From Nocardioides campestrisoli (GTDB lineage Bacteria; Actinomycetota; Actinomycetes; Propionibacteriales; Nocardioidaceae): DNA of 64,000 bases. Within the stretch, counting starts at the first letter, position 1, and each line of letters starts with the position of its first letter. This document shows positions 8,918-16,820 of the stretch, one piece after another. The position numbers were made by a program, and so were the translations under genes. Where the stretch lies: contig NZ_CP061768.1 of the NCBI RefSeq assembly GCF_013624435.2, positions 2,386,001-2,450,000 of the forward strand, written 5' to 3'. The notes under the pieces were generated by a model. It did no database searches and was not told where the DNA came from. It saw nothing but the letters and a program-made list of their open reading frames with translations.

Positions 8918-10081
8918 GTGCAAGATGAGGTCGACGACTTTGTGCTTCGCTGGCCACGCGAGTTGTTCAAGCAGCGGGCGGCGACTCTGCTGAACGAGCG
9001 GAGTGAGTCGGACTGGTCAGATCGAGTTGAGTGGTTTCTCGAGGACACGTTCGTCAGCGACGTCGCTCGTGAACGATTTCAGGAGAAGAGCAAACTCCTG
9101 CCCGCCCCAGTCAAAGATCCTTGGGCAACGCCCGCCCAAGCAGCCCCAGGGGATACGAGCAAGCCTGTCTTGGCCGACAACGCTCGCTTCTTGGCAGACC
9201 TCTTGAAGCGCGCTCACTCGTTTCAACTTCCTCGCCTACGGCGTCCGTACTACTCCGAACGCCGTACCGGATCTCACCCTCGTGCCCTTGGGCTTCGTGC
9301 GACGGTTGTGGAGTTCGGCCAATTGATTCGTGATCTCGATAGCCGCGGGTACCTCGCGATGCGACTCGGCATCGACTGCTCTGACGACCCAGACCCGATC
9401 GACCCCGTGCACGTTGTCGAAATGCAGTCAGGCCGGCCGGGGCTATGGCCGATCAACGTTGACGCCCTATCCTCCACCTCCGACGAGCCTGACGACTTCC
9501 TCGACCTGGTGGAGGTCCTGCACGACCTGGTCGCGCAACCGCGGCGACGGTCATTCCATGGATGGTCTGGATGCACATGGCACTACTCGGACTTTTCGAT
9601 CTCCGCAGGACGCCAGATCTACCGTTGGAGCGTTAACCGCATACTCGCTGCATCTGACATCGGGTTGCAGTTGGCCGAGGAGGGCGAGGACAGAGGTCGC
9701 CTCGTAGCTAGCACAGATGAAGCGCGCACGGAGTTGACCCGACGTATGGCCGCTCGAACTGACCAGCCGACGGGTGATCGAGTCCGCCATGCGGTGGCTC
9801 TGTTCCGCCGGCGCGGCGCCACTGAGCACGACAAGCGTTCGGCGTGCATCGCCTTGGCCGGCATCCTCGAAGAGCGTCGCGATCTGGCGAAGGCACACCT
9901 TCACCGCAAGGATGAGGGTGCGCTCTTCCAAGTCGCGAACGGCTTTGCCATACGGCATCAGGACGCAAAACAACTCGGCGCCTACGACCCGATGTTCCTT
10001 GACTGGGTGTTCTGGTACTACCTCGCCACGGTAGAACTGACGGATCGGCTTCTGGCGCGCCCTGACGCTCCGGGTGGCTAA
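8918..10081 (+). CDS. Cargo protein, possible HEPN-like C-terminus; unknown function
   Basis: 387 residues from GTG 8918, with an AGGGGGA ribosome site upstream. It is soluble, acidic near the N-terminus and helical. The C-terminal 90 residues (GATEHDKRSACIALAGILEERRD, then GFAIRHQDAK, then FLDWVFWYYLATVELTDRLL) resemble helical domains in abortive-infection-type proteins, where an Arg-x-His-type motif is expected; IRHQ is only suggestive. It is the first gene of the cargo block, right after a T4SS gene. Defence is a context-based guess. Confidence 0.6.
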   Translation: MQDEVDDFVLRWPRELFKQRAATLLNERSESDWSDRVEWFLEDTFVSDVARERFQEKSKLLPAPVKDPWATPAQAAPGDTSKPVLADNARFLADLLKRAHSFQLPRLRRPYYSERRTGSHPRALGLRATVVEFGQLIRDLDSRGYLAMRLGIDCSDDPDPIDPVHVVEMQSGRPGLWPINVDALSSTSDEPDDFLDLVEVLHDLVAQPRRRSFHGWSGCTWHYSDFSISAGRQIYRWSVNRILAASDIGLQLAEEGEDRGRLVASTDEARTELTRRMAARTDQPTGDRVRHAVALFRRRGATEHDKRSACIALAGILEERRDLAKAHLHRKDEGALFQVANGFAIRHQDAKQLGAYDPMFLDWVFWYYLATVELTDRLLARPDAPGG

Positions 10082-10491
10082 CGTCTGAATCGACCCGTTG
10101 CCGGGCTCATCGCCGGCCTCGTTGAGCAACGGCGAGATCGGAGACGTAGCGGCATCTCCAAGGCGATCGTCGCCTCCATTCCATGAGCGGTACCAGATGG
10201 GACGTAACCGCGAGTGCGACCTCGCGCGTGCCTCTGATCCGCCGGCGTACGCGCGCGTCATTCCGACTGGGCTCGGTGACGACGGGTCTCAGATCAAGAA
10301 TGCGCCTTCGGCCGTCACCATTGCGGCGACGAACACATGCTCGGTCGGCCACCAAACTTGCCCATGACTGCGCGCGACTCCTTCTCCGTGAAGTCGTTCA
10401 CACGAGCATCGATGTCCCCAACGAGTCGAGCGGAGGGGCGAGAAATACAGGTAGCCTCTCCAGTCCAACGAGGCGAATAAGGGATCACGAC
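10082..10491. other. 410-bp stretch without a recognisable gene
   Basis: Several frames are open here, but their translations are Arg/Ser-rich and unlike real proteins. No tRNA, strong hairpin or repeat was found. It probably holds the promoter of the GIY-YIG gene and possibly decayed cargo. Confidence 0.4.
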
Positions 10492-11355
10492 ATGATCAGG
10501 TTCACCGACTTCCTCCCTGTGCCGGATCCGTCCCGAACGAAAGTAAAATTCAACATGCGCGCCGGCGCCGGTGGCGCCGATGCCTGGGACCTGCTCCTCG
10601 CAGACGATCCCGAGGAATGGCTGGACATGAATCGGCACCGAGAGCGACGTAATCAGAGCAACAACATGGGCCAAGCCGAGTATTTGCTGAGCTTCGCCCA
10701 GTACTACCCGTACGGACCGCAGTACTTCATCTTTGGTGGATTCTTCAAGGTGGCCGCTCAGGTCCCGCCGGTCTTCGGTGGCCCGGGCTACGAGCTGATC
10801 CTGTTGCCTCAGCACTCGTCATACGTCAAGCGGTTGATCATCAAGCTGGCGCAACCCATCGGGCGAAACATCTACCTGCGCCTGTACGACGGTCTCCAAG
10901 CAAGCACCCTGAACCCCGAGATCTATGAACTCGCGCCAGACACCAAGCTTGGCACCTTCTCCGGATACCAGAACGTGCGCCTCACTCACCGAGAGCTTCA
11001 GCGGATCATCGCCAACGACGAGCCGAGCTGGAAGGAAGCGCTTTCGAGCGTAAAGGGCGTCTACGTCATCACGGACCTGAGCAACGGCCAGCTCTACCTC
11101 GGATCGGCATCCAGTGAGGCCAACGGGCTTTGGCAGAGGTGGGCCTCCTACGCCCATCTGCGGGACTTAACCGGGCATAACAAAGAACTTGAGCGACTCA
11201 AGGAAGACCTCGGGGATGCCCACATCATCGATAACTTCCAGTACTCGATCCTCGAGATCTTCGACCCTAAGACGAGGGACGGGACCATTCTGCAGCGTGA
11301 GTCCTTCTGGAAGAAGGCCCTCGACACCCGCCACCACGGCATGAACCGGAACTGA
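10492..11355 (+). CDS. GIY-YIG nuclease-domain protein
   Basis: 287 residues from ATG 10492. The C-terminal 100 residues form a GIY-YIG domain: GVYVI (G189-V-Y191), then QLYLGSA (Y202-L-G204), an Arg in LWQRWASY, the acidic LQRESFWKKAL with the likely metal-binding Glu, and a closing NRN. The N-terminal 180 residues are a separate alpha/beta domain with YPYGPQYFIFGG and an FSGYQNVRLTHREL stretch, which I do not recognise. GIY-YIG enzymes cut DNA in restriction, repair and homing. In this cargo block a defence nuclease is most likely. Its GC content appears lower than that of the chromosome, consistent with transfer. Confidence 0.75.
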   Translation: MIRFTDFLPVPDPSRTKVKFNMRAGAGGADAWDLLLADDPEEWLDMNRHRERRNQSNNMGQAEYLLSFAQYYPYGPQYFIFGGFFKVAAQVPPVFGGPGYELILLPQHSSYVKRLIIKLAQPIGRNIYLRLYDGLQASTLNPEIYELAPDTKLGTFSGYQNVRLTHRELQRIIANDEPSWKEALSSVKGVYVITDLSNGQLYLGSASSEANGLWQRWASYAHLRDLTGHNKELERLKEDLGDAHIIDNFQYSILEIFDPKTRDGTILQRESFWKKALDTRHHGMNRN

Positions 11356-11451
11356 CCCTTGAGTCTAGGTAAGTCGGACCGCGTAGGTGACAACTTGCTC
11401 ACCTTTGACTGCGTGGCTCTCGCACGATCGTCCGCTCTTGGCGCAATCAGT

Positions 11452-12876
11452 AGTTGAGTCCTCGATAGTGGTGTAGCGCGGCCGCCGAGATCGTCACCGG
11501 CGTGTACGGAAGACGTAGATGCGGCCACCGCGTGATCCTTCGAGTGAACCTCTCACAGAACCCTCGAACGGAGTCATCACGATGACCGCACCACACATTC
11601 TCGACCCTGCCGGCCTGCTGGGTGAAGCCCTGGCCGAGGCGAGTCCGGATCTGATGCGTTCGCTGCTGCAGACGATCATCAACGCCCTGCTGTCCGCGGA
11701 TGCCGACGCCGTCGTGGGCGCCGAGTACGGGCAGCCCACGCCGGGCCGCACGGCGCAGCGCAACGGCTACCGCCGCCGCCCGTTGGACACCCGGGTCGGC
11801 ACCATCGACGTGGCGATCCCGAAGCTGCGGAAGGGCACCTACTTCCCCGAGTGGCTCCTGGAGCGCCGCAAGCGCTCGGAGTCCGCGCTGATCACGGTGG
11901 TGGCCGACTGCTATCTCGCCGGCGTCAGCACCCGGCGGATGGACAAGCTGGTCAAGACCCTGGGAATCGACTCCCTGTCGAAGTCGCAGGTCTCCCGGAT
12001 GGCCGCCGAGCTGGATGAGCACGTCGAGCAGTTCCGCCACCGCCCCCTCGATGCTGCGGGCCCGTTCACCTTCGTCGCTGCTGACGCGCTCACCATGAAG
12101 GTCCGAGAGGGCGGCCGAGTGATCAACGCGGTGGTCCTGCTGGCCACCGGCGTCAACGGCGACGGACACCGCGAGGTCCTCGGCATGCGCGTGGCCACGA
12201 GTGAGACCGGGGCGGCGTGGAACGAGTTCTTCGCCGACCTCGTCGCCCGCGGCCTGACCGGTGTCCGTCTGGTCACCAGTGACGCCCACCAGGGCCTGGT
12301 CGAAGCGGTCGCAGCGAACCTGCCCGGAGCCGCCTGGCAACGCTGCCGCACCCACTACGCCGCGAACCTCATGAGCGTGACCCCGAAAGCGATGTGGCCG
12401 GCGGTCAAGGCGATGCTGCACTCGGTCTACGACCAGCCCGACCGTCCCGCGGTGCACGCCCAGTTCGACCGGCTCCTGGACTACGTCCACGGCAAGCTGC
12501 CCGAGGTCCACGACCACCTCGACGCCGCCCGCGGCGACATCCTCGCCTTCACCGAGTTCCCCAAGGACGTATGGACCCAGATCTGGTCCAACAACCCCGC
12601 CGAGCGGCTCAACCGCGAGATCCGGCGCCGCACCGACGCCGTAGGCATCTTCCCCACCCGCGCAGCCATCGTCCGCCTGGTCGGAGCCGTCCTGGCCGAG
12701 CAGACCGACGAATGGGCCGAAGGCCGCCGCTACCTCGGACTCGACCTCCTGGCCCGCTGCCGCGTCAACCTCGTCCCCGACATCGACACCGAGATCGGAG
12801 CTGATCAACTGCCCGCCCTGACCGCCTAGACCCAAGAGAAGGAACGCAGCGCTACACCACTACCCGGGACTTGACC
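11452..12876 (+). mobile_element. IS256-family insertion sequence with 8-bp target duplication
   Basis: Terminal inverted repeats of about 28 bp (11452-11479 and 12849-12876) match at 22 of 28 positions; the inner half TAGTGGTGTAGCGC is identical. Directly outside both ends lies CAATCAGT (11444-11451 and 12877-12884), an 8-bp duplication as expected for IS256 elements. The single transposase gene fills the element. The intact duplication means the copy has stayed where it landed. Confidence 0.93.
11582..12829 (+). CDS. IS256-family transposase (DDE, mutator type)
   Basis: 415 residues from ATG 11582, full length for the family. DDE-type features: FVAADALTMKVREGG (first Asp), RLVTSDAHQGLVEAV (second Asp), a WQRCRTHYAANLM segment, and the C-terminal IWSNNPAERLNREIRRRTD block that carries the catalytic Glu. 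It lies inside inverted repeats with a target duplication and shows no frameshift, so it is probably active. Confidence 0.95.
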   Translation: MTAPHILDPAGLLGEALAEASPDLMRSLLQTIINALLSADADAVVGAEYGQPTPGRTAQRNGYRRRPLDTRVGTIDVAIPKLRKGTYFPEWLLERRKRSESALITVVADCYLAGVSTRRMDKLVKTLGIDSLSKSQVSRMAAELDEHVEQFRHRPLDAAGPFTFVAADALTMKVREGGRVINAVVLLATGVNGDGHREVLGMRVATSETGAAWNEFFADLVARGLTGVRLVTSDAHQGLVEAVAANLPGAAWQRCRTHYAANLMSVTPKAMWPAVKAMLHSVYDQPDRPAVHAQFDRLLDYVHGKLPEVHDHLDAARGDILAFTEFPKDVWTQIWSNNPAERLNREIRRRTDAVGIFPTRAAIVRLVGAVLAEQTDEWAEGRRYLGLDLLARCRVNLVPDIDTEIGADQLPALTA

Positions 12877-13012
12877 CAATCAGTGCGTCACTCCCCCGCC
12901 TGTCGGACACGCGGATCTTCGGAGGATCCGTGTGCTGCTCCGCTCAAGACCCCTGCACACAACAACGCGCGTTGCCGCGTCGGTGTCGGCGGGTACTGGC
13001 ACGCTGGCCCGC

Positions 13013-14209
13013 ATGGGGGAACAACGCCAACCGCTGTTCGATGATTTCGGGCGTACCGACGCCACGCCGTCGACCCACCAGGAGTCCACCTTCGAGTTCC
13101 TCAACCGCATTGCGGGTGCCTACTGGGAGCACCCTCGTGCCCTCATGCAGAAGTGGCTCGACCGAATCCCCAGCGAGCCGGAGCACAACGACCTGCGGCA
13201 GCGGTTCCGGTCCCGCGACGACGAGCAGTTCCGCAGCGCGTTCCTTGAGCTCTACCTGCACGAAAGCCTCTTAAGGGCTGGGTACACCGTCACGATCCAT
13301 CCCGAGGTTCATGGCACCAGGCGCCGCCCGGATTTCCTGGCAGAGCGCGATGACCTCAGGTTCTTCGTCGAGGCCATCGCGCCCGGCTCGACTCCAGCCG
13401 AGAAGGCGGCGGCGCAACGCCGAGCCACACTCTTCGACACGGTCAATCAGTTGGGCGACCCCAACTACATGCTGTGGCTGGACGAGCTCGAAGAGGGTGG
13501 CTCGCCGCCCTCCTCAGCACGCCTTCGGAGGGACCTCCGACGCTGGCTCGCGGGGCTCAACCCCGATGTCCCGTGGGATGCGGACACCGCTCCGATGCGT
13601 CGGTGGGAGCACGATGGCTGGGCGGTTACGTTCCGGGCGGTTCCGAAGAAGCCCGAAGCCAGAGACACGGCGCGCAACGACCGGGCGATTGGTATCTACG
13701 GGCACACGGGCGTCGACTTCATCGATGACGCACCGGCGATTAAGAAGGCACTAGCGACGAAGCACCACGAGTACGGGAACCTCGGGGCGCCATTCATCAT
13801 CGCGGTCGGCACGTACATCCACGACAGGGACCGCTGGCACAGCGGCAACGCCATGTATGGGCAGGTGGCCGTGCAGATTGGCGAGGCGCCCGACGGTTCG
13901 ATGGTGACCCGGGAAATCCGGCAGCCAGACGGCTACTTCGGCACGCCACCGGAGTGGACCAACCGCAACGTCTCTGGCGTTCTCCTCGTGAATCAGCTCA
14001 TGCCGTACCACGTTCACCGAGCGGAGACGATCCTGTGGCGACACCCGAACCCGGTCCACCAGCTTCCCGAAGCGGTCGGGTTGCCGGGCGACACGCTGAG
14101 CCTTGCCGGCAGCACGCTGGTTGAGATCTCAGCGCCGACGGGGGCGGACCAGTTCTTCGGGCTCCCGGACCCTTGGCCACCTGGCGAGGCGTGGCCTGGC
14201 GACGAGTAG
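13013..14209 (+). CDS. PD-(D/E)XK-like cargo protein, unknown function
   Basis: 398 residues from ATG 13013; an in-frame extension upstream to 12932 looks non-coding. Residues about 75-130 read FLELYLHESLLRAGYTV, then RRRPDFLAERDDLRFFVEAI. A helix with Glu, then RPDF and a strand with VEA, is the pattern of the restriction-endonuclease fold, with the usual Lys replaced. The rest is mixed and contains FIIAVGTYIHDRDRW. It may be a nuclease or a degenerate nuclease-fold sensor. It lies between the IS and the GTPase gene. Confidence 0.6.
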   Translation: MGEQRQPLFDDFGRTDATPSTHQESTFEFLNRIAGAYWEHPRALMQKWLDRIPSEPEHNDLRQRFRSRDDEQFRSAFLELYLHESLLRAGYTVTIHPEVHGTRRRPDFLAERDDLRFFVEAIAPGSTPAEKAAAQRRATLFDTVNQLGDPNYMLWLDELEEGGSPPSSARLRRDLRRWLAGLNPDVPWDADTAPMRRWEHDGWAVTFRAVPKKPEARDTARNDRAIGIYGHTGVDFIDDAPAIKKALATKHHEYGNLGAPFIIAVGTYIHDRDRWHSGNAMYGQVAVQIGEAPDGSMVTREIRQPDGYFGTPPEWTNRNVSGVLLVNQLMPYHVHRAETILWRHPNPVHQLPEAVGLPGDTLSLAGSTLVEISAPTGADQFFGLPDPWPPGEAWPGDE

Positions 14210-14440
14210 GCGCGCGATAAGTCGAGCGGCTCGAAGGGGTGATTGCTTCGTCCGCCAACAGCAAGCGTGTACTGGCGCCATGCGTCATCCCGCCGCGTAC
14301 CGTCCGGGGTCGCCTCACAACGTCGGGACCGGGACGGACAGCACTTCGAGCGAAGCCGCCCGGCCAGCTTCGCCGGGGCCGAATCATCCGGGTTCACCGT
14401 CGTCCGTGCCAGAAGCCCGTCGAGATCGGACCCGCTCGCC

Positions 14441-14446
14441 TAGGGT
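14441..14446 (+). promoter_or_regulatory. Candidate -10 element (TAGGGT) of a leaderless promoter
   Basis: TAGGGT ends 6 bases before the ATG at 14453, which puts the transcript start at or within one base of the start codon. No Shine-Dalgarno sequence precedes this ATG. Leaderless genes with this spacing are common in actinobacteria. No clear -35 element is visible. Confidence 0.5.
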
Positions 14447-14452
14447 TCGAAC

Positions 14453-15631
14453 ATGTCAAGCAACAAGGTGCTCGAGCAGCACATCGCCGTTTTCGGGGAG
14501 AGCGGGAGCGGCAAGACCGTCATGCTCTCCTCGTTCTACGGGTCCGAGCAGGAGCCGCTGAACATCAAGAAGGGCGCGTTCAACGTGGTGGCGGAGAACG
14601 CCAGCCAAGGCACGCACCTGCATCAGAACTACCTAGGCATGAAGAATTCAGGCACAGTCCCCGAAGCGACCAGGTTCGCCTCGACGACGTACCGCTTCAT
14701 TCTGAAGTTCAAGGGCGAGACCGAGGCGAAGCGTCTCAAAGCCAAGCCGTTCGACGCCCTCCGTCTGGTCTGGCACGACTACCCGGGTGAGTGGTTCGAA
14801 CAGGACGTCAGCGGGCCTGAGGAGGAGCGACGCCGGATCGATGCGTTCCGAGCGCTCCTCGGGTCTCACGTCGCGCTGCTTCTCGTGGACGGGCAGAAGT
14901 TCCTCGAAAACGTCGGCGAGGAAGAGCGCTACCTGAAGTCACTGTTGAGTAACTTCCGCAACAGCCTCGTGCTGCTACGGGACGACCTTCTCGAGGACGG
15001 CAAGCCGCTGGTGACTTTCCCGCGTATCTGGGTGATCGCGCTCTCGAAGGCAGACTTGCTGCCAGACCTTGACGTTCACGGGTTCAAGGAACTGGTCATC
15101 GAGAAGGCTGGCAGCGAAATTGTCGAGCTCCGGACCGTGCTCGGCGGACTGGCCGAGTCCGAAGCCGCATTGTCCGTCGGTGAGGATTTCGTCCTCGTCT
15201 CTTCGGCGAAGTTCAGTACGGATGCGATCGAGGTAACGCAGCGCATCGGGATCGACCTGATCCTGCCGATGGCGTCCGTGCTCCCTTTCGAGAGGCACTT
15301 GCGGTGGGCGCAGGCCGACAAGTTGACGAAGAAGGTTGCCGTAAAGCTGATCGGCAACGCCGAGGTGGTCGCTGCCGCGCTGGGTGCCGCCAGCAACATC
15401 GTCGCAGTGTTAATGGGCAAGAGGAACAAGCTCGCAGGCGCAGTTGGACTCGCACTGAGCCAACTCACGCCCAAGCTTGAGGATGCCATCAAGTCAGCTG
15501 GCGCAAAGCTCGAGGCGGCGGATGCGGCGGCGGTCACGAAGCAGCAGAATCTCGCTGCGACACTTGACGGTTTTCGCAAGGACCTGGACGAGGCCGAGGA
15601 GAAGGCGATACTCGTCAGGAGTGCCGGGTGA
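14453..15631 (+). CDS. P-loop GTPase, TRAFAC/double-GTPase-like
   Basis: 392 residues. Walker A GESGSGKT (15-22); a switch II-like WHDYPGEWF (Asp109-x-x-Gly pattern); a G4-type SKAD (198-201) followed by VLVSSAKF as the G5 strand. The C-terminal region has a hydrophobic/amphipathic segment (about 300-345, VAAALGAASNIVAVLMG) and an Ala-rich coiled tail, suggesting membrane contact. The GTP preference is inferred from the NKxD-like motif. The fold resembles GTPases known from predicted conflict systems. Its stop overlaps the GTG of the next gene, so the two are co-translated. No known defence system is matched with confidence. Confidence 0.75.
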   Translation: MSSNKVLEQHIAVFGESGSGKTVMLSSFYGSEQEPLNIKKGAFNVVAENASQGTHLHQNYLGMKNSGTVPEATRFASTTYRFILKFKGETEAKRLKAKPFDALRLVWHDYPGEWFEQDVSGPEEERRRIDAFRALLGSHVALLLVDGQKFLENVGEEERYLKSLLSNFRNSLVLLRDDLLEDGKPLVTFPRIWVIALSKADLLPDLDVHGFKELVIEKAGSEIVELRTVLGGLAESEAALSVGEDFVLVSSAKFSTDAIEVTQRIGIDLILPMASVLPFERHLRWAQADKLTKKVAVKLIGNAEVVAAALGAASNIVAVLMGKRNKLAGAVGLALSQLTPKLEDAIKSAGAKLEAADAAAVTKQQNLAATLDGFRKDLDEAEEKAILVRSAG

Positions 15632-15957
15632 GCTTCATCTGGGCTACCCGAGGCCGCACCTGGGGCTTCCGTTTCCTCCGGAGCGGGGGTTTTGGCGATC
15701 CGCTGCCGCCCTATGACGCGGCATTCGCGGACATCGATGCGAGCCCGAGCGCATTCCGCCGGGTGGGAACGACGGTTGCGGTGCGTTTTCCTGATCCCTC
15801 CGGACGCAACGACTCAGCTGGCCGACCCATCCCGCACGAGTTCGTCGTTCTTCCGCCCCTGTCCGACCACATCAACGACGTCGCGGGTGCCCTCGAACGG
15901 ATATGGCCTCTGGTCGCCGATGAGTACGAGACGGTCTGGGACTCCGACCCCAGCTGA
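15628..15957 (+). CDS. Small partner protein of the GTPase, unknown
   Basis: 109 residues from GTG 15628, overlapping the GTPase stop (GTGA). Aromatic and Pro-rich N-terminus (FIWATRGRTWGFRFL), a beta-rich middle (TTVAVRFPDP) and a helical end (HINDVAGALERIWPLVADEY). No known domain, signal or membrane helix. The strict coupling suggests a stoichiometric or regulatory partner of the GTPase. Confidence 0.65.
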   Translation: MSFIWATRGRTWGFRFLRSGGFGDPLPPYDAAFADIDASPSAFRRVGTTVAVRFPDPSGRNDSAGRPIPHEFVVLPPLSDHINDVAGALERIWPLVADEYETVWDSDPS

Positions 15958-16035
15958 CGTCCACGCCATGAACCAGCGCCGAGCGGGCCCCTTGACGCAT
16001 CACTTCGCCGCAATCGCCCTAAGCACTGTGCCGTG

Positions 16036-16224
16036 CTAGCGCTCCTGGATCGTGACCTTGTAGTCGCCAGTCCAACCATCGCTTCGGTTCATACTGAACC
16101 CGTCCACGGTCGCGGAGCTGTCTTGAACGTCCGCCGCCGAAACCATCCAGTAGATGGCTCTGGCGAGCGACCGCGCGGTCGTCACGTCGCCTTCAAACTC
16201 CACTGCGATAGTCCTTTTCACCAT
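16036..16224 (-). CDS. Small conserved-looking protein (62 aa), unknown
   Basis: 62 residues from ATG 16224. Beta strand (KRTIAVEFEGD), a helix (TARSLARAIYWMVSAAD), then strands (GWTGDYKVTIQER). This compact alpha/beta pattern and normal codon usage argue for a real gene. It runs convergently against the GTPase pair at the right end of the cargo block. It could be an immunity or regulatory protein; no evidence distinguishes these. Confidence 0.5.
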   Translation of the reverse strand: MVKRTIAVEFEGDVTTARSLARAIYWMVSAADVQDSSATVDGFSMNRSDGWTGDYKVTIQER

Positions 16225-16412
16225 GCTCGGCATCCTTGCACGCGAACGGCGACCTGGTGGGGCAGATCCCTCTGAGATAGGTGCGTCACACCGCCGCGAT
16301 GGTGGGACTCTGTTGGCGCACCAGCGGGTCTGACCACCTCCTTCGTAGTTCAGGCGCGAGTTCCACTACCGACGCACCTCCCTGATGAGAAGCACTCATC
16401 GAGGAGGAAGCG

Positions 16413-16820
16413 ATGGCCCTGTTCGACCGTCCAAGCGCTCACGCCGACGAGGCGCGCAAGGCTCTCCGGCAACTCGCTCACGCCACCCGACACGTCGAGG
16501 ACCCGACCGAGATCTACCCCGTGCTCGGAGAGCTCACCAATGGCCTCGCGTCCTTGGCCCAGTCGCTTCACCAGATCGCACAGTCCCATGACAGAGCACT
16601 CGGCACGCGAGCCTGCGTTGCCGGCGACGCGCGGACCGGACGCGCCGCGTCGTACCAAGTCGCTTGGGAACTGCATCGCGCAGCCGAGATGGTTCAGCAG
16701 GTCGCGAACGGTGTCGCCAGGGCCCACGAGGTCGAGGCGACCATCGCCTATGACGTCGACGACTCCTCCGCTCTCGCTGCCATCCCGCGGCGAGTGAGCG
16801 ACCCCGGGCTGTCGCTGTGA
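16413..16820 (+). CDS. Conserved T4SS-operon protein, helical, unknown
   Basis: 135 residues after a strong AGGAGGAA ribosome site. Mostly helical: two long helices (AHADEARKALRQLAHATRHV and [18 protein letters not shown]) and a third before residue 110. A short GATGAG/CTCATC hairpin lies just upstream of the ribosome site. It overlaps the VirB4-like gene by 4 bases and resumes the conjugation operon after the cargo. Confidence 0.7.
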   Translation: MALFDRPSAHADEARKALRQLAHATRHVEDPTEIYPVLGELTNGLASLAQSLHQIAQSHDRALGTRACVAGDARTGRAASYQVAWELHRAAEMVQQVANGVARAHEVEATIAYDVDDSSALAAIPRRVSDPGLSL

